A stretch of DNA of 47,274 bases, taken from positions 15,115 through 62,388 of the forward strand of contig JADFRD010000003.1 in assembly GCA_022561485.1 (NCBI GenBank), in the 5' to 3' direction. The stretch is from Fidelibacterota bacterium (lineage in GTDB: Bacteria > Fidelibacterota > Marinisomatia > Marinisomatales > TCS55). Under the pieces are notes generated by a model. The model did not search any database. It was not told the DNA's origin and saw only the letters and a list, made by a program, of their open reading frames with translations. Within the stretch, counting starts at the first letter, position 1, and each line of letters begins with the position of its first letter. Both the position numbers and the translations under genes were made by a program. Below are positions 1 to 11,804 of the stretch, in pieces.

Positions 1-170
1 CCGGTATAGTGACGTTGCCGGAAGGCACAGAAATGGTGATGCCGGGTGATAATATTGTGATGGATGTAGAAATGATTACATCGATAGCCATGGATAAGGA
101 ATTGCGTTTTGCTATTCGTGAAGGCGGACGCACTGTGGGCGCCGGTGTTGTAACGGAGATTGTTGAGTAG
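1..170 (+). CDS. tuf: elongation factor Tu, C-terminal end (partial, first tuf copy)
   Basis: The gene enters from the left edge; complete codons start at base 3 and the stop is TAG at 168-170, giving the last 55 residues of EF-Tu domain III. EF-Tu carries aminoacyl-tRNA to the ribosome as a GTP complex. The 170 bases align without gaps to 15415-15584, the end of the complete tuf gene, with only two differences: A128 against G15542 (synonymous Gly codon) and TAG against TAA. The 5' part lies outside the window. A tuf copy before rpmG, tRNA-Trp, secE and nusG matches the classical tufB neighbourhood. Confidence 0.97.
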   Translation, partial: GIVTLPEGTEMVMPGDNIVMDVEMITSIAMDKELRFAIREGGRTVGAGVVTEIVE

Positions 171-173
171 ACT

Positions 174-338
174 ATGGCTGGTAACAGCAAGAGAGACATA
201 ATCCAAATTGAAAGTACTGCTGGTACAGGATATCGTTATACGGTCACTAAAAGCAGACGTTTGCATCCGAATCGTGTTGAGTATAAAAAATATGATCCGA
301 TCATTCGCAAACATGTGATCTTTAAAGAAACGAAATAG
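174..338 (+). CDS. rpmG: 50S ribosomal protein bL33
   Basis: A 54-residue basic protein starting MAGNSKRDIIQIE and ending in KHVIFKETK, the usual bL33 size and pattern (GTGYRYTVTKSRR, NRVEYKKYDP). bL33 sits near the E site of the large subunit. It has no cysteines, so it is the zinc-free C-minus form. The ATG is three bases after the tuf stop, so it is probably read from the same transcript. Position between tuf and tRNA-Trp/secE is conserved in many bacteria. Confidence 0.95.
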   Translation: MAGNSKRDIIQIESTAGTGYRYTVTKSRRLHPNRVEYKKYDPIIRKHVIFKETK

Positions 339-376
339 CTGAAATAGCAGAAATGAGAAGTTCAATTATCAATCAT

Positions 377-449
377 AGGAGTGTAGCTCAAGTGGTAGAG
401 CACCGGTCTCCAAAACCGGGGGTTGAGGGTTCAAGTCCTTCCACTCCTG
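377..449 (+). tRNA. trnW: tRNA-Trp (anticodon CCA)
   Basis: A 73-base cloverleaf can be drawn by hand. Acceptor arm AGGAGTG (377-383) pairs with CACTCCT (442-448), with discriminator G449. The D arm contains TAGCTCAAGTGGTAGAGCA, the anticodon stem CCGGT/ACCGG encloses loop CTCCAAA with anticodon CCA (UGG, Trp), and the T arm is GAGGG-TTCAAGT-CCTTC. The 3' CCA is not encoded. A Trp tRNA between rpmG and secE is a well-known arrangement, and it is probably processed from the operon mRNA. Confidence 0.97.
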
Positions 450-482
450 CGAAATAGATCAAGTTCTTTCAAAAAGGAATAT

Positions 483-665
483 ATGATTAAAAAAACGCAA
501 AAGTTTTTTAGTGAAGTACAAGTGGAAATGAAAAAAGTTTCGTGGCCGACGTGGGTTGAATTAAAAGGTTCAACTTATGTGGTCATTGGGCTATCATTAT
601 TGATTGGTGTTTTCTTGTTTTTCATTGACATCCTTCTTTCAAGAGCCATGAACGTGCTGCTCTAG
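483..665 (+). CDS. secE: preprotein translocase subunit SecE
   Basis: A 60-residue single-span SecE. SecE clamps SecY and stabilises the SecYEG channel. The cytosolic amphipathic part carries the hallmark KKVSWPTW (about residues 18-25), followed by one membrane helix (about 32-52). An upstream in-frame ATG at 423 lies inside the tRNA-Trp gene and would add 20 residues unlike SecE, so I take ATG 483, which has AAGGA just upstream. It is one base from nusG, a pairing conserved across bacteria. Confidence 0.96.
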   Translation: MIKKTQKFFSEVQVEMKKVSWPTWVELKGSTYVVIGLSLLIGVFLFFIDILLSRAMNVLL

Positions 666-666
666 T

Positions 667-1194
667 ATGGAATGGTATACATTAAGAGTGATTTCCGGTA
701 AAGAGCGGAAAATTCGAGAAAACATACTGTATGAAGTTGAATTGGCTGACAGGCAGGATGATATACAAGAAATTTTGGTTCCATCCGAAAATATTATTGA
801 AATGAAAGATGGGAAAAAGAAGATTCGCAATAAAGTTTTTTTCCCGGGATATTTACTGGTACAGATGGATTTGAATAAAGAATCGCGTTATTTGATTGAA
901 AATGCAACCGGAGTGATGAATTTTGTTGGTCCGCACAACGAACCTGAGCCCGTTAAATCTGAAGAAATCAATCGTATAATCGGTGTTGTGGAAAGCGGAG
1001 ATGCCAGGGAACTGAATAAAACTCCGTATCGAGTAGGAGATCATGTAAAAGTAACAGATGGGCCCTTTTTGGATTTTTCCGGATATGTACAGGAAGTCAA
1101 TAATGACAAGCAAAAAATAAAAGTGTCTGTTAGTATCTTTGGTCGTCCAACTCCTGTAGAGTTGAATTATTTGCAAGTAGAACTTGAAAAATAG
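667..1194 (+). CDS. nusG: transcription termination/antitermination factor NusG
   Basis: A 175-residue NusG, which rides on RNA polymerase, reduces pausing and links transcription to Rho or the ribosome. The N-terminal NGN domain begins MEWYTLRVISGKERKIRENI and holds the VFFPGYLLVQM strand (about residues 57-67). The C-terminal KOW domain begins near residue 122 with YRVGDHVKVTDGPF. Length is normal and there is no FCB-type large insertion. The start is one base after secE, so translational coupling is likely. Confidence 0.97.
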   Translation: MEWYTLRVISGKERKIRENILYEVELADRQDDIQEILVPSENIIEMKDGKKKIRNKVFFPGYLLVQMDLNKESRYLIENATGVMNFVGPHNEPEPVKSEEINRIIGVVESGDARELNKTPYRVGDHVKVTDGPFLDFSGYVQEVNNDKQKIKVSVSIFGRPTPVELNYLQVELEK

Positions 1195-1206
1195 GTATTG
1201 TCGAAA

Positions 1207-1629
1207 ATGGCAAAAAGAGAAATAGGATTTATCAAATTACAAATACCCGCAGGTCAAGCAAATCCTGCGCCGCCAGTGGGTCCTGCATTGGGGCAGCATG
1301 GTGTAAATATTATGGAATTTTGTAATACATTTAACGCTGCCACAAAGGAACAAATGGGTACGATTATTCCAGTGGAAATTACCGTTTTTTCTGATCGCAG
1401 CTTTACTTATATAACAAAAACTCCTCCGGCTGCGGTATTATTGAAGAAAGCAGCGAATATTCAAAAAGGATCCGGCGAACCCAATCGTAAAAAAGTGGGT
1501 AAAGTGACTGAAAATGATTTAAAAGAAATTGCTAAAATTAAGATGCCGGATCTCAATGCAAATACAATTGAGCAGGCAGTCGAAATGATCAGAGGAACAG
1601 CCAGAAGTATGGGGCTTGAGGTACAATAA
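1207..1629 (+). CDS. rplK: 50S ribosomal protein uL11
   Basis: uL11 forms the base of the L7/L12 stalk and the GTPase-associated centre. The protein (140 residues from this start) opens with [20 protein letters not shown] and has the canonical [18 protein letters not shown] segment. An in-frame TTG at 1198 would add MSK; I prefer ATG 1207 because family members begin here and AGG at 1193-1195 sits at a usable distance. It follows nusG and precedes rplA, the standard order. Confidence 0.96.
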   Translation: MAKREIGFIKLQIPAGQANPAPPVGPALGQHGVNIMEFCNTFNAATKEQMGTIIPVEITVFSDRSFTYITKTPPAAVLLKKAANIQKGSGEPNRKKVGKVTENDLKEIAKIKMPDLNANTIEQAVEMIRGTARSMGLEVQ

Positions 1630-1631
1630 TT

Positions 1632-2321
1632 ATGAAAATTTCAAAACAAAAAAAAGGAGTTGCTAACCACCTCGATCGTATGAAAGAGTATTCAATTGAT
1701 GATGCTTTGGCGTTGTTGAATGAGTTAAAATATGTCAAGTTTGATGAAACAATTGATGTTTCAATGAACCTGGATGTAGACCCCAGGCATGCTGAAGAGA
1801 ATATTCGTGTCACCACCAGTTTGCCTCATGGTACTGGTAAAGATGTAAGTGTATTGGTTTTAACGCGTGGTCCTAAAGAAAAAGAAGCTCTGGAAGCGGG
1901 AGCTGATTTTGTTGGAAATGATGATTTCCTAGAGAAAATTAAAGGTGGATGGTCAGATGTTGATAAAATTATCGCAACGCCTGATATGATGGCCGACTTG
2001 GGAAAACTGGGAAGAATATTAGGACCCAAAGGTCTTATGCCCAATCCCAAGAGTGGTACTGTCACAATGGATGTGGGCAAAGCTGTAAAAGAAATAAAAG
2101 CCGGTAAAGTTGAATTGCGCGTGGAAAAAAATGGGATCATCCATACTGTTTGCGGGAAAGCTTCTTTTGATCAATCAAAATTAAAAGAAAATATAAAAGC
2201 AATATATGACACAGTTATTAAAGAAAGGCCTGCTTCAGTCAAAGGGACATATTTTAAGAAAATGACTATTTCATCGACGATGGGTCCTGGTATTAAAATA
2301 GATTTAGCAACCTTAAGGTAG
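1632..2321 (+). CDS. rplA: 50S ribosomal protein uL1
   Basis: A 229-residue uL1, the mobile L1 stalk protein that helps eject deacylated tRNA. It shows the signature [18 protein letters not shown] (about residues 127-144) and the C-terminal [12 protein letters not shown]. Length is normal. In many bacteria L1 also represses its own rplK-rplA mRNA; no obvious binding hairpin was checked here. It starts two bases after the rplK stop. Confidence 0.97.
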   Translation: MKISKQKKGVANHLDRMKEYSIDDALALLNELKYVKFDETIDVSMNLDVDPRHAEENIRVTTSLPHGTGKDVSVLVLTRGPKEKEALEAGADFVGNDDFLEKIKGGWSDVDKIIATPDMMADLGKLGRILGPKGLMPNPKSGTVTMDVGKAVKEIKAGKVELRVEKNGIIHTVCGKASFDQSKLKENIKAIYDTVIKERPASVKGTYFKKMTISSTMGPGIKIDLATLR

Positions 2322-2325
2322 AAAG

Positions 2326-2844
2326 ATGCCAAATTCAAAAAATATTGAATTACTTGCGGAATTAAAAGATAAGCTCAGTCGCGCAAAGGCTGTCTATTTC
2401 ACAGATTATCTTGGATTAGATGTGTCCAGCATTACTGACTTACGGAGTCAATTTTTCAACGCTGATGTGGAATATACTGTAGCTAAAAACACACTGTTAA
2501 AAATTGCGGCAAAAGAAAATAATATTGAAGGTATAGATGAATTTTTAACCGGACCAACAGCTATTGCGATATCGTATGATGATCCTTCAAGTCCGGCAAA
2601 AGTAATCATGGCATTTTCGAAAGAACATAATAAGCCTAATGTAAAAGGAATCCTCTTTGAAGGGAATGTTCTTTCTGGGGACGAATTTCAGCGAATAGCT
2701 AATTTACCAAGCAAACCAGAATTATTATCACAGCTTGTTTCAATGTTTCAAAGTCCGTTGACCAAGCTGGTGGGTACCTTGAGTGCGCCAATGATGAATA
2801 CAGTAAATGTATTGAATAATCTAAAAGAACAAAAATCTGAGTAA
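2326..2844 (+). CDS. rplJ: 50S ribosomal protein uL10
   Basis: uL10 (172 residues) is the stalk base that binds uL11-bound rRNA and carries L7/L12 dimers through its C-terminal helix. The N-terminal core contains SRAKAVYFTDYLGLDVSSIT and VEYTVAKNTLLKIAA. The C-terminal helix ends in LNNLKEQKSE. The gap after rplA is only four bases, so there is no room for the long L10 leader seen in E. coli; any autoregulation would have to act elsewhere. Confidence 0.96.
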   Translation: MPNSKNIELLAELKDKLSRAKAVYFTDYLGLDVSSITDLRSQFFNADVEYTVAKNTLLKIAAKENNIEGIDEFLTGPTAIAISYDDPSSPAKVIMAFSKEHNKPNVKGILFEGNVLSGDEFQRIANLPSKPELLSQLVSMFQSPLTKLVGTLSAPMMNTVNVLNNLKEQKSE

Positions 2845-2866
2845 TAAATAGAAGGAGTGATACAAC

Positions 2867-3247
2867 ATGGCTGAAGTTAAAAGAGCCGATGTGCTAAGTT
2901 ACCTTGAAACTGCAAACATGATGGAAATTTCTGATTTGATATCAGAAATTGAAGAAAAATTTGGCGTTACAGCTGCTGCTCCAGTAGCTGTTGCTGCTGC
3001 ACCCGCTGCTGGTGATGCTGAAGCTGCCGAAGTAAAAGATTCTTTTGATGTCGTCATTACAGAAGTAGGTCAATCCAAAATCAAAGTGATCAAAGTTGTA
3101 CGTGCAGTAACAGACCTCGGTTTAAAAGAAGCCAAAGATTTGGTGGATTCTGCCCCGAAGGCAATTAAAGAGGGTGTTACACAAGCTGAAGCTGATGAGT
3201 TAAAAGCCAAGCTTGAAGAAGCTGGTGCAACTATCGAGTTGAAATAA
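2867..3247 (+). CDS. rplL: 50S ribosomal protein bL12 (L7/L12)
   Basis: A 126-residue acidic stalk protein that recruits translation GTPases. The N-terminal dimer domain (1-35) is followed by an Ala/Pro-rich hinge (about 36-55, [20 protein letters not shown]) and the C-terminal factor-binding domain with [20 protein letters not shown] and [11 protein letters not shown]. It has a strong ribosome binding site (AGAAGGAG before ATG 2867). A 59-base gap separates it from rpoB. Confidence 0.97.
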   Translation: MAEVKRADVLSYLETANMMEISDLISEIEEKFGVTAAAPVAVAAAPAAGDAEAAEVKDSFDVVITEVGQSKIKVIKVVRAVTDLGLKEAKDLVDSAPKAIKEGVTQAEADELKAKLEEAGATIELK

Positions 3248-3306
3248 ATTATCACGGACGATAATTCATATACATCATGTTTTCAACCGTAACAAAGGAG
3301 GCTTAA

Positions 3307-6300
3307 TTGGGAGCCACAACTAAGAGTACGTCCAGTAGGATTTCATTCTCTAAAATTTCTTCCGTTGTAGATATGCCAGATCTCCTGGCTCTGCAAAAAG
3401 ATTCATTTGAGGAATTTTTACAAGAAAATATTTCAGATGATGAACGTTTGCCGATTGGTCTGGAAGGTGTCTTTCAAAATGTATTTCCATTAGAAGACAC
3501 CCACAGAAATTATGTTTTGGAATTCAGTAATTATTTTCTTGGTTTACCCAAATATACACCGGGAGAGTGCATAGAAAGAGGAGTTACATATTCAGTTCCC
3601 CTTAAAGTGCGACTGGTTTTGCATATCACTGATGAAGAAGATAAGAATAAATATGCCCAATCAATTGAACAGGAAGTCTATTTCGGTAATATACCATATA
3701 TGACCGACAAAGGCACTTTTGTCATCAATGGCGCTGAACGTGTGATTGTATCACAATTGCAACGGTCGCCTGGTGTATTCTTTGATGAAAGTATTCACCC
3801 GAATGGTACGAAATTATTTCAAGCTCGGATTATTCCGTTTAGAGGGTCTTGGGTTGATTTCACTACCGATATAAATGATTGTCTTTTTGCTATTATTGAT
3901 CGCCGCAGGAAATTCCCCGTAACAATGCTGCTAAGGGCATTGGGATATTCTACGAATAAAGATATTTTTGAAGCATTTGGTTGCATTAAATCATTTGGAC
4001 TTTCTGACAAAAATATAGATAATGCTTTAGGCTTTACATTGGTCGAAGATATGATTGATGAGTTAACAGGTGAAATATTTTATGAAGGTGGAACTGAAGT
4101 TAATCAAGAGGTCATTGATACATTAAAAGAAGCGGGCATTAAATCCATTGATGTTGTTGATGGAAATAAAAGTTTTGCTGCTATGTTATTAATGAACACA
4201 ATGGAGAAAGACCCGACACATAATACAGAAGAAGCATTGGGTGTGCTTTATCAATTATTGCGTTCTGGGGATCCGCCAAATCTTGAAACGGCTCAAAAAT
4301 TTATTGAGCGAATATTCTTCAGTCCTAAAAAATATGACTTAGGCCAAGTTGGACGATATCGGTTGAATCAACAGTTTAATTTAAATGTACCCATTGAAAA
4401 TACTGTTTTAACCATGGATGATATTATTCAGGTTCTGTTATTTCTTATTGAAATGCGCAAAGGTGAACGTGGCCCTGACGATATTGATCACTTAGGTAAT
4501 CGTCGTGTAAAAACGATTGGTGAACAGTTAACGAATCAATTCAGTGTTGCATTAAGCAGAATGTTACGCACGATTTTCGAGCGTATGAATCTCAGAGAGC
4601 AGGAATCTATTACACCGCAAGATTTGATAAACTCTCGCGTGGTAACAACTGTAATCAATACATTTTTTGGAACCAGTCAGTTATCACAGTTCGGCGATCA
4701 AACAAACCCGTTGGCAGAAGTCACTCATAAGCGTCGTATTTCTTCGCTCGGGCCAGGTGGCTTAACTAGAGAAAGAGCCGGATTTGAAGTTCGTGACGTA
4801 CATTATACTCATTATGGTCGTTTGTGTCCAATTGAGACGCCTGAAGGTCCAAATATCGGTTTGATATCATCACTGGCTTTATTTGCAATCGTAAATCATC
4901 ACGGTTTTATTGAAGCTCCTTACAGGATTCTCGATAAAAAGGGAAAGAATTCATACGCAACTAAAAAAGTAAAATATTTATCAGCTGATGATGAAGACCG
5001 GGTGATGGTTGCCCAGGCAAATGCGAATTTGGATAAAAATAATCGTTTGTCAGACGATGTTATTCGTGGTCGTATTCGGGGTGATTTCCCGATGGTTGAG
5101 CCAGGTAAAGTTGATTTTATGGACGTTTCGCCAAATCAAATTTTAAGTGTTGCAGCTGCATTGATTCCATTTTTGGAACATGATGATGCCAACAGAGCAT
5201 TGATGGGATCAAATATGCAGCGCCAATCCGTACCGTTGATGAAACCGACTGCTCCAATCGTTGGAACAGGTTTAGAACGTAAAGTTGCACGAGATTCCAG
5301 AACATGTATTTCGTCCCCTGTCGATGGAATGGTTGAATATGTAGATTCGGAAAAAATAATCATTCGATCAAATGAAATTCCGGATGAATTGGCTCTGACT
5401 GCACACACGAATTTAATAGAAATAAAGCTGCAAAAATATCATCGGACAAATCAAAATACATGTCATAATCAGAAACCACTCGTCGGAATTAATCAAAAGG
5501 TGAAGGTGGGAGACATATTAGCTGATGGTGCCTCTAGTGATGGTGGAGAATTGGCCCTGGGTCAAAATATAGCTGTAGCCTTTATGCCGTGGCGCGGTTA
5601 TAATTTTGAAGATGCAATCGTTATCAGTGAACGACTGGTTAAAGATGATATATATACTAGTATTCATATAAATGAAATTGAGTTAGAAATTCGTGATACA
5701 AAACGAGGTGAAGAAGAACTTACAGCTGAAATTCCCAATGTGAGCGAAGATGTAACTCGGCAACTTGATGAGCGAGGTATTATTCGTCTTGGGGCTAAAG
5801 TAAAACAGGGAGACATCCTGATTGGAAAAGTAACACCAAAAGGAGAAACAGATCCTACGCCGGAAGAGAAATTACTTCGTGCAATTTTTGGTGAAAAAGC
5901 CGGTGAAGTAAAAGATGCATCTAAAATGGCAGAGCCTGGAATTAAAGGCGTCGTCATCAATACGAAACTTTTTGAAAAGAAAAAGAAAATCTCTAAAAAA
6001 GAATTGAGAGTATCTATCATTGCTTTTCAAAGAGAGACCATGGAAAAGAAACAGGCCTTGAAAAAAGAACGTGACGAAAAATTGCTTATCTTACTCAAAG
6101 GTCAAATTTCAAGAGGTATTCGTGACAAGGCTACTGGTAAAACGCTTATTAAAAAATCAACCAGGCTGACGATCAAGCGAATAAAATCATTTGATTTGGA
6201 ACGTTTTGCTCAAGATTCACCTTGGGTTGAAGATGTTGATGCTTGGAAAAAAATTAAAACAGTCTGGCACTCCTATCGAAAAGAATGGCAGGCGATTGAA

Positions 6301-7083
6301 GATCACCTTGAGCGTGAAGTATTTAAGTTGCGCGTAGGGGATGAATTGCAGCCTGGTATATTGCAATTAGCAAAAGTGTATGTTGCCAGTAAGCGTAAAA
6401 TCCAAGTGGGCGATAAAATGGCTGGCCGGCATGGAAATAAAGGTGTTGTTGCTACAATCGTACCAGAAGAGGATATGCCTTTCATGGAAGATGGAACTCC
6501 AATTGATATTGTGTTAAATCCGTTAGGTGTGCCTTCTCGTATGAACCTTGGCCAGTTGTATGAAACAATGCTTGGCTGGGCAGGAGATATTCTTGGTTGT
6601 CGCTACGAAACGGCTGCTTTTGACGGTGCATCACCCGAAGATGTACAAGCTGAACTAAAAAAAGCTAATTTACCTGATACGGGTAAAATTTCTTTGGTTG
6701 ATGGGCGGTCCGGTGAAAAATTTGAAAATCCTGTAACGGTTGGCATAATTTACATGATGAAATTGAGCCACATGGTTGAGGATAAAATGCATGCTCGTTC
6801 GACTGGACCATACTCATTGATCACGCAACAACCATTGGGCGGTAAAGCTCAATTTGGCGGGCAGCGTTTTGGTGAAATGGAATGCTGGGCACTGGAAGCT
6901 TACGGTGCCGCATGTACTTTGCAAGAGATCCTGACAGTGAAATCTGACGATGTAGATGGGCGATCCAAAGTGTATAATGCCATCGTTCGCGGAGATGATT
7001 TGCCCGAATTTGGTTCTCCGGAATCATTTAGCGTTCTGATTAAAGAGCTGCAAGGACTTGGCTTAGATATTGAACTTGAATAA
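3307..7083 (+). CDS. rpoB: DNA-directed RNA polymerase beta subunit
   Basis: The beta subunit (1258 residues) of core RNA polymerase, forming half of the active-site cleft. TTG 3307 is chosen as start because a perfect AAAGGAGG precedes it by five bases. The rifampicin cluster is at about residues 456-482 ([20 protein letters not shown]). The segment [20 protein letters not shown] and the C-terminal [40 protein letters not shown] motifs are intact. Length matches the shorter FCB-type RpoB, with a Lys-rich insert around residues 890-980. One oddity is Gly463 where most bacteria have Met (E. coli M515). Confidence 0.97.
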   Translation: MGATTKSTSSRISFSKISSVVDMPDLLALQKDSFEEFLQENISDDERLPIGLEGVFQNVFPLEDTHRNYVLEFSNYFLGLPKYTPGECIERGVTYSVPLKVRLVLHITDEEDKNKYAQSIEQEVYFGNIPYMTDKGTFVINGAERVIVSQLQRSPGVFFDESIHPNGTKLFQARIIPFRGSWVDFTTDINDCLFAIIDRRRKFPVTMLLRALGYSTNKDIFEAFGCIKSFGLSDKNIDNALGFTLVEDMIDELTGEIFYEGGTEVNQEVIDTLKEAGIKSIDVVDGNKSFAAMLLMNTMEKDPTHNTEEALGVLYQLLRSGDPPNLETAQKFIERIFFSPKKYDLGQVGRYRLNQQFNLNVPIENTVLTMDDIIQVLLFLIEMRKGERGPDDIDHLGNRRVKTIGEQLTNQFSVALSRMLRTIFERMNLREQESITPQDLINSRVVTTVINTFFGTSQLSQFGDQTNPLAEVTHKRRISSLGPGGLTRERAGFEVRDVHYTHYGRLCPIETPEGPNIGLISSLALFAIVNHHGFIEAPYRILDKKGKNSYATKKVKYLSADDEDRVMVAQANANLDKNNRLSDDVIRGRIRGDFPMVEPGKVDFMDVSPNQILSVAAALIPFLEHDDANRALMGSNMQRQSVPLMKPTAPIVGTGLERKVARDSRTCISSPVDGMVEYVDSEKIIIRSNEIPDELALTAHTNLIEIKLQKYHRTNQNTCHNQKPLVGINQKVKVGDILADGASSDGGELALGQNIAVAFMPWRGYNFEDAIVISERLVKDDIYTSIHINEIELEIRDTKRGEEELTAEIPNVSEDVTRQLDERGIIRLGAKVKQGDILIGKVTPKGETDPTPEEKLLRAIFGEKAGEVKDASKMAEPGIKGVVINTKLFEKKKKISKKELRVSIIAFQRETMEKKQALKKERDEKLLILLKGQISRGIRDKATGKTLIKKSTRLTIKRIKSFDLERFAQDSPWVEDVDAWKKIKTVWHSYRKEWQAIEDHLEREVFKLRVGDELQPGILQLAKVYVASKRKIQVGDKMAGRHGNKGVVATIVPEEDMPFMEDGTPIDIVLNPLGVPSRMNLGQLYETMLGWAGDILGCRYETAAFDGASPEDVQAELKKANLPDTGKISLVDGRSGEKFENPVTVGIIYMMKLSHMVEDKMHARSTGPYSLITQQPLGGKAQFGGQRFGEMECWALEAYGAACTLQEILTVKSDDVDGRSKVYNAIVRGDDLPEFGSPESFSVLIKELQGLGLDIELE

Positions 7084-7097
7084 AGGAGGATAACGTT

Positions 7098-10000
7098 TTG
7101 ACGTTCATTCAATCCACAAAAATCGATACATCAAAAAAATACGAATCTATCACCATTAGTTTATCATCGCCGGAAATGATCCTGACGCGATCCTATGGTG
7201 AAGTCTTAAAACCTGAAACAATCAATTACCGCTCTTACAAGCCTGAAAAAGATGGTCTTTTTTGTGAAAAGATTTTTGGCCCTGTAAAAGATTACGAATG
7301 CCACTGTGGTAAATATAAAGGTATTCGCTATCGTGGTATTATTTGTGATCGTTGTGGTGTAGAGGTTACACGCAAACGAGTACGTCGTGAAAGAATGGGG
7401 CACATTACTCTTGCTGTTCCGGTCGTACATATTTGGTATTTGAGATCGATCCCAAGCAAATTGAGTTACTTATTGGGCTTAAGCACAAAAAACCTTGAAA
7501 GAATCATCTATTATGAAGTGTATTGCATCATTAATCCGGGCGCGAGTGGCCGTGAAGAAAATGAACTCATTGATGAAGAAGAATTTTTAGAATTAGAGAC
7601 AAAATATGGTTTCTATGCAGTGGGTGAAGAAGAGCGTGATAATGATGACTTTTTTTATGCTGCTATGGGTGGAGAAGCAATGCGTGACATGCTCGCTCGT
7701 ATTAACATGACAGAGTTGAAAAATAATTTAGTAGAGATTATAAACACATCACGATCTAAACAAAAAAAGCAAGATGCCTTAAAACGTTTGAAGGTTGTAA
7801 AAGCATTTTTACCAACTGCGAAAAAGAAAAAGCTGAACAAGCCTGATTGGATGGTTATATCTGTCCTTCCTGTTATGCCGCCTGAATTAAGGCCATTGGT
7901 TCCGTTGGATGGCGGTCGTTTTGCCGCAAGTGATTTGAACGATCTTTATCGCAGAATCATTATAAGAAATAATCGTTTGAAGCAATTGATGGAGATTAAA
8001 GCTCCCGATGTCATTTTGCGGAATGAAAAACGCATGCTTCAAGAGTCGGTGGATGCATTATTTGATAATAGTCGTCGAAAAACAGCTATTCGATCAGGTA
8101 CCCGCAGACCATTGAAATCGATATCAGATATGCTTCGGGGTAAAACCGGGCGATTCCGCCAGAATCTTTTGGGTAAACGTGTTGATTATTCGGGACGTTC
8201 TGTTATCGTTGTTGGGCCGGATTTAATGTTGCATGAATGTGGTTTGCCAAAGAAAATGGCTTTGGAATTATTCAAACCACACATGATTCATGAATTGATG
8301 AAGCGCGGTCTTGCACAAACACCCCGTGGGGCTAAATTGATGATAGAAAGCAGTGATCCTGTTGTTTTCAAAGTTTTAGAGTATGTTGTCGAGGGACACC
8401 CTGTGCTGTTAAACCGTGCCCCAACCTTGCACCGATTGGGGATTCAGGCATTTCAACCAATCCTCGTCGATGGAAAAGCTATTAAAATTCATCCATTAGT
8501 ATGTGCTGCGTTTAATGCTGATTTTGATGGTGATCAAATGGCCGTGCACATACCTCTTTCATTGCAAGCGCAAATAGAGGCGCGCGTGTTGATGCTATCA
8601 AGTCATAACATTCTTCATCCCGCTAACGGTAAACCGATTGCGATTCCGTCACAGGATATGGTTTTGGGCTTCCATTATTTAACTAGACCGCGCAAAGGGG
8701 CAAAAGGAGAAGGAAAGAGTTTTGGGAATTTCCAGGAATTATTGATGGCATATGAAAATAAAGTAGTTAATATGAATGCTATTATCAATATCCGCCACAA
8801 TAGTAAATGGTATAAAAACACAACCGTGGGTCGAGTTATTTTTAATTCAATCATGCCTGAAGAACTTGAATATTTTGATGGCATTATCAGCAAAACTTCT
8901 ATTCAGAATATTGTGAATGACTCATATCTGTTAGCAGGTAATTTTAAGACGGTAGAATTCCTTGATAAATTAAAGGATCTTGGGTTTGAAATGGCTACGA
9001 AGAGTGGTTGTTCAATTTCAATCAGTGATATTTTAATTCCAGAGGATAAGCATAAAATTATCGATGATGCGTCGAAAGAAGTGTCTGCAATTCAAAGTAA
9101 GTATGACAGGCATGTTCTGACGGAAGGTGAACGTTATAATAAAGTTATCGACGTATGGACTCATGCAACAAATAAAGTTGCAGCATCGATGATGGACGCA
9201 TTGCGTCAGGATTCACAAGGATTTAATCCTGTATTTATGATGGCAGATTCTGGTGCCCGTGGTAGTCAAGACCAGATTAAACAATTGGCCGGTATGCGTG
9301 GGTTGATGGCGAAACCGAAAAAATCCATGACAGGAAGTAAAGGTGAAATTATTGAATCACCTATTACATCTAACTTTAAAGAAGGGCTTTCCGTGTTGGA
9401 ATATTTTATTTCAACTCACGGTGCTCGTAAAGGTTTAGCAGATACAGCTCTTAAAACTGCTGATGCAGGATATTTGACCAGACGATTGGTTGACGTAGCT
9501 CAAGATGTTGTGATTTATGAAGTAGATTGTGGTACCATTAACGGTATTACAATCTCTGATTTAAAAGAAGGTGAAGAAATTATTGAACCTTTAGCAGATC
9601 GTGTGCTGGGTCGTACCATTCTGGATGACCTTATTTTAGAAGGTAAAACAAAGATCAAGAATGGGCAGTTGATTTCTGAAAAGGAAGCAAACCTTTTTGA
9701 TACACATAATATTGAAAGCGTACGAATTCGTTCAGTCCTGACTTGCGAATCCCGTCGCGGTGTATGTGCAAAGTGTTATGGTTGGAATTTATCCACCCAT
9801 AATCATGTAAATATCGGTACCGCTGTCGGAATTCAAGCAGCGCAAAGTATCGGTGAACCAGGGACACAGCTTACGCTAAGAACGTTCCATATCGGTGGTA
9901 CTGCCACACGTATTATTGAACAGTCTGAAATGACGACTAAGTATGCTGGAAGTATTAAATATTCAGAACGTATGGAAGTTGCAAAAACGAATAATGAAGA

Positions 10001-11342
10001 TGGAACCAGCGTAGCCCGTTGTATGGTTCGCCATGCGAAAATCACTGTTGTAGATAAAGACGGTAAGGAATTACATTTTTATAATGTTCCTTATGGCGCT
10101 GATGTGTTAGTAGAAGATGGTGAAAAGATAAAATCCGGATCGGTATTATTCCAATGGGATCCTTACACGGATATCATTCTTGCCAGGCAAACAGGTAAAA
10201 TTCAATTGAAGGATTTTATTGAAGATGAAACCTACAAGATTGAGTCAGTCGAAAGTGGTAAGAAGCGAATGGTTATCGTCGAAGCAAGGGATCGACAGTT
10301 GAGTCCTCATGTAGATATTGTTGACAAAAACGATAAAATCCTTTCCGGTGGTACAATCCTTCCGGTGAAAGCAACATTAGTCGTTCGTGATGGTCAACAG
10401 ATCAAACAGGGGCAAATTTTGGTAAAGATTCCGAAAGATATTGGTAAAACACGCGATATTACGGGTGGTTTACCGCGTGTTGCAGAATTGTTCGAAGCGA
10501 GAAAACCGAGTAATCCTGCCGTTGTGAGTGAAATAGATGGAACGGTACAATTTGGTGAAATCAAAAGAGGTATTCGAAAAATCAATGTTGTAAGCTCAGA
10601 TGAAGACGTTCGGAAATATTCAATACCTTATGGTAAACATATTATTGTACACGAAGGTGATTATATCACTGCCGGTACAGCACTGTGTGAAGGGTCTATT
10701 TCACCTACGGATATATTAAATATTTTGGGTCCGGGAAAAGTCCGTGAATATTTGGTGAATGAAATCCAGGAAGTATATCGTCTCCAAGGTGTGAAAATCA
10801 ATGATAAACACATTGAAACAATTGTCCGTCAGATGATGCAGAAGATCAATGTTGAAGATCCCGGGGATAGTAAATACATGCAAGGCGATCGCGTCGACAA
10901 GGTGGAGTTTTTTGAGGCGAGTCGTCTACTGATGGAAATGACCGTCATAAAAACTGTTGGAGATTCTGACCTTGAAGTGGATTCGCTGGTTGACAAGGCT
11001 GAACTGCGAGAAATAAATAAAGCATTGAAAGAAAGTGGGAAAGTATCCGCTACGACGCGTAAGCCAAAACCGGCCACATTCAAACCTCTTTTAATGGGTA
11101 TTACGCAAGCATCATTAAATGTAGAAAGTTTCATTTCTGCAGCCTCATTTCAGGAAACAACTCGAATACTAACGGATGCAGCAGTGGAGTGTAAGACGGA
11201 TTACTTACAAGGATTGAAAGAAAATATTGCAGTAGGTCGATTAATTCCAGCCGGTACGGGAACACCTGGATTAAATAAAATTTTGGTTGAGGACCCTGAT
11301 TCCTTAGTAGTTGAAGACCCTATAGCAGAAGCATTCGTTTAA
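7098..11342 (+). CDS. rpoC: DNA-directed RNA polymerase beta' subunit
   Basis: The beta' subunit (1414 residues), which holds the catalytic magnesium. The first zinc ribbon uses C68, C70, C83 and C86. The catalytic loop NADFDGDQ is at 473-480. The second zinc site lies in [14 protein letters not shown] (about residues 882-895). The trigger-loop region [19 protein letters not shown] is intact. The start is TTG 7098 with AAAGGAGG 10 bases upstream. The gap to rpoB is 14 bases, so they are co-translated. Confidence 0.97.
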   Translation: MTFIQSTKIDTSKKYESITISLSSPEMILTRSYGEVLKPETINYRSYKPEKDGLFCEKIFGPVKDYECHCGKYKGIRYRGIICDRCGVEVTRKRVRRERMGHITLAVPVVHIWYLRSIPSKLSYLLGLSTKNLERIIYYEVYCIINPGASGREENELIDEEEFLELETKYGFYAVGEEERDNDDFFYAAMGGEAMRDMLARINMTELKNNLVEIINTSRSKQKKQDALKRLKVVKAFLPTAKKKKLNKPDWMVISVLPVMPPELRPLVPLDGGRFAASDLNDLYRRIIIRNNRLKQLMEIKAPDVILRNEKRMLQESVDALFDNSRRKTAIRSGTRRPLKSISDMLRGKTGRFRQNLLGKRVDYSGRSVIVVGPDLMLHECGLPKKMALELFKPHMIHELMKRGLAQTPRGAKLMIESSDPVVFKVLEYVVEGHPVLLNRAPTLHRLGIQAFQPILVDGKAIKIHPLVCAAFNADFDGDQMAVHIPLSLQAQIEARVLMLSSHNILHPANGKPIAIPSQDMVLGFHYLTRPRKGAKGEGKSFGNFQELLMAYENKVVNMNAIINIRHNSKWYKNTTVGRVIFNSIMPEELEYFDGIISKTSIQNIVNDSYLLAGNFKTVEFLDKLKDLGFEMATKSGCSISISDILIPEDKHKIIDDASKEVSAIQSKYDRHVLTEGERYNKVIDVWTHATNKVAASMMDALRQDSQGFNPVFMMADSGARGSQDQIKQLAGMRGLMAKPKKSMTGSKGEIIESPITSNFKEGLSVLEYFISTHGARKGLADTALKTADAGYLTRRLVDVAQDVVIYEVDCGTINGITISDLKEGEEIIEPLADRVLGRTILDDLILEGKTKIKNGQLISEKEANLFDTHNIESVRIRSVLTCESRRGVCAKCYGWNLSTHNHVNIGTAVGIQAAQSIGEPGTQLTLRTFHIGGTATRIIEQSEMTTKYAGSIKYSERMEVAKTNNEDGTSVARCMVRHAKITVVDKDGKELHFYNVPYGADVLVEDGEKIKSGSVLFQWDPYTDIILARQTGKIQLKDFIEDETYKIESVESGKKRMVIVEARDRQLSPHVDIVDKNDKILSGGTILPVKATLVVRDGQQIKQGQILVKIPKDIGKTRDITGGLPRVAELFEARKPSNPAVVSEIDGTVQFGEIKRGIRKINVVSSDEDVRKYSIPYGKHIIVHEGDYITAGTALCEGSISPTDILNILGPGKVREYLVNEIQEVYRLQGVKINDKHIETIVRQMMQKINVEDPGDSKYMQGDRVDKVEFFEASRLLMEMTVIKTVGDSDLEVDSLVDKAELREINKALKESGKVSATTRKPKPATFKPLLMGITQASLNVESFISAASFQETTRILTDAAVECKTDYLQGLKENIAVGRLIPAGTGTPGLNKILVEDPDSLVVEDPIAEAFV

Positions 11343-11375
11343 TATAAAATAAATAACATATTCCTCTAAAAACAA

Positions 11376-11405
11376 TTGACTAAAAAACTAAATCAATGGT
11401 AATTT
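11376..11405 (+). promoter_or_regulatory. candidate promoter upstream of rpsL
   Basis: The 85-base gap between rpoC and rpsL is the largest in the supercluster. It contains TTGACT (11376-11381) and TAATTT (11400-11405) with an 18-base spacer, followed 22 bases later by the rpsL ATG. This resembles a sigma-70 type promoter that would start a separate str operon transcript. It is judged by eye only and FCB bacteria can use other promoter consensuses. Confidence 0.4.
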
Positions 11406-11427
11406 TGCTGGCTTTTTAGGAACTGAT

Positions 11428-11799
11428 ATGCCGACGATAAATCAATTAATAAGAAAAGGACGTAAAGTCGTAACGAAGAAAACGGCTACGCCTGCGTTAA
11501 CTGGCAACCCCCATAAAAGGGGGGTTTGTATGCGTGTTTATACGACAACGCCTAAAAAACCAAATTCTGCTCTTCGGAAAGTTGCGCGTGTTCGCCTGAC
11601 AAATGGTCGGGAAGTGAATGCGTATATCCCCGGAGAAGGGCACAATCTTCAAGAGCACTCAATTGTATTAATTGAAGGTGGTCGTGTGAAAGATTTGCCA
11701 GGAGTTAGGTATCATATTGTTCGGGGAACATTAGATACGGCAGGAGTTTCAGATCGCAGAACCAGTCGCTCGCGTTATGGCACTAAGAAACCGAAATAA
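11428..11799 (+). CDS. rpsL: 30S ribosomal protein uS12
   Basis: uS12 (123 residues) lies at the decoding centre and controls accuracy. The segment [20 protein letters not shown] and the loop [15 protein letters not shown] are intact, including the lysines whose mutation gives streptomycin resistance in other bacteria and the Asp that is often methylthiolated. The sequence NPHKRGVC replaces the more usual cysteine-proline start of that loop. It heads the rpsL-rpsG-fusA-tuf block. Confidence 0.97.
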   Translation: MPTINQLIRKGRKVVTKKTATPALTGNPHKRGVCMRVYTTTPKKPNSALRKVARVRLTNGREVNAYIPGEGHNLQEHSIVLIEGGRVKDLPGVRYHIVRGTLDTAGVSDRRTSRSRYGTKKPK

Positions 11800-11804
11800 A
11801 ATTT

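Noticed and set aside
423..482. N-terminal extension of secE from an ATG in the tRNA
   Set aside because: The ATG lies inside tRNA-Trp and the extra residues are unlike SecE; ATG 483 has its own ribosome binding site and matches family length.
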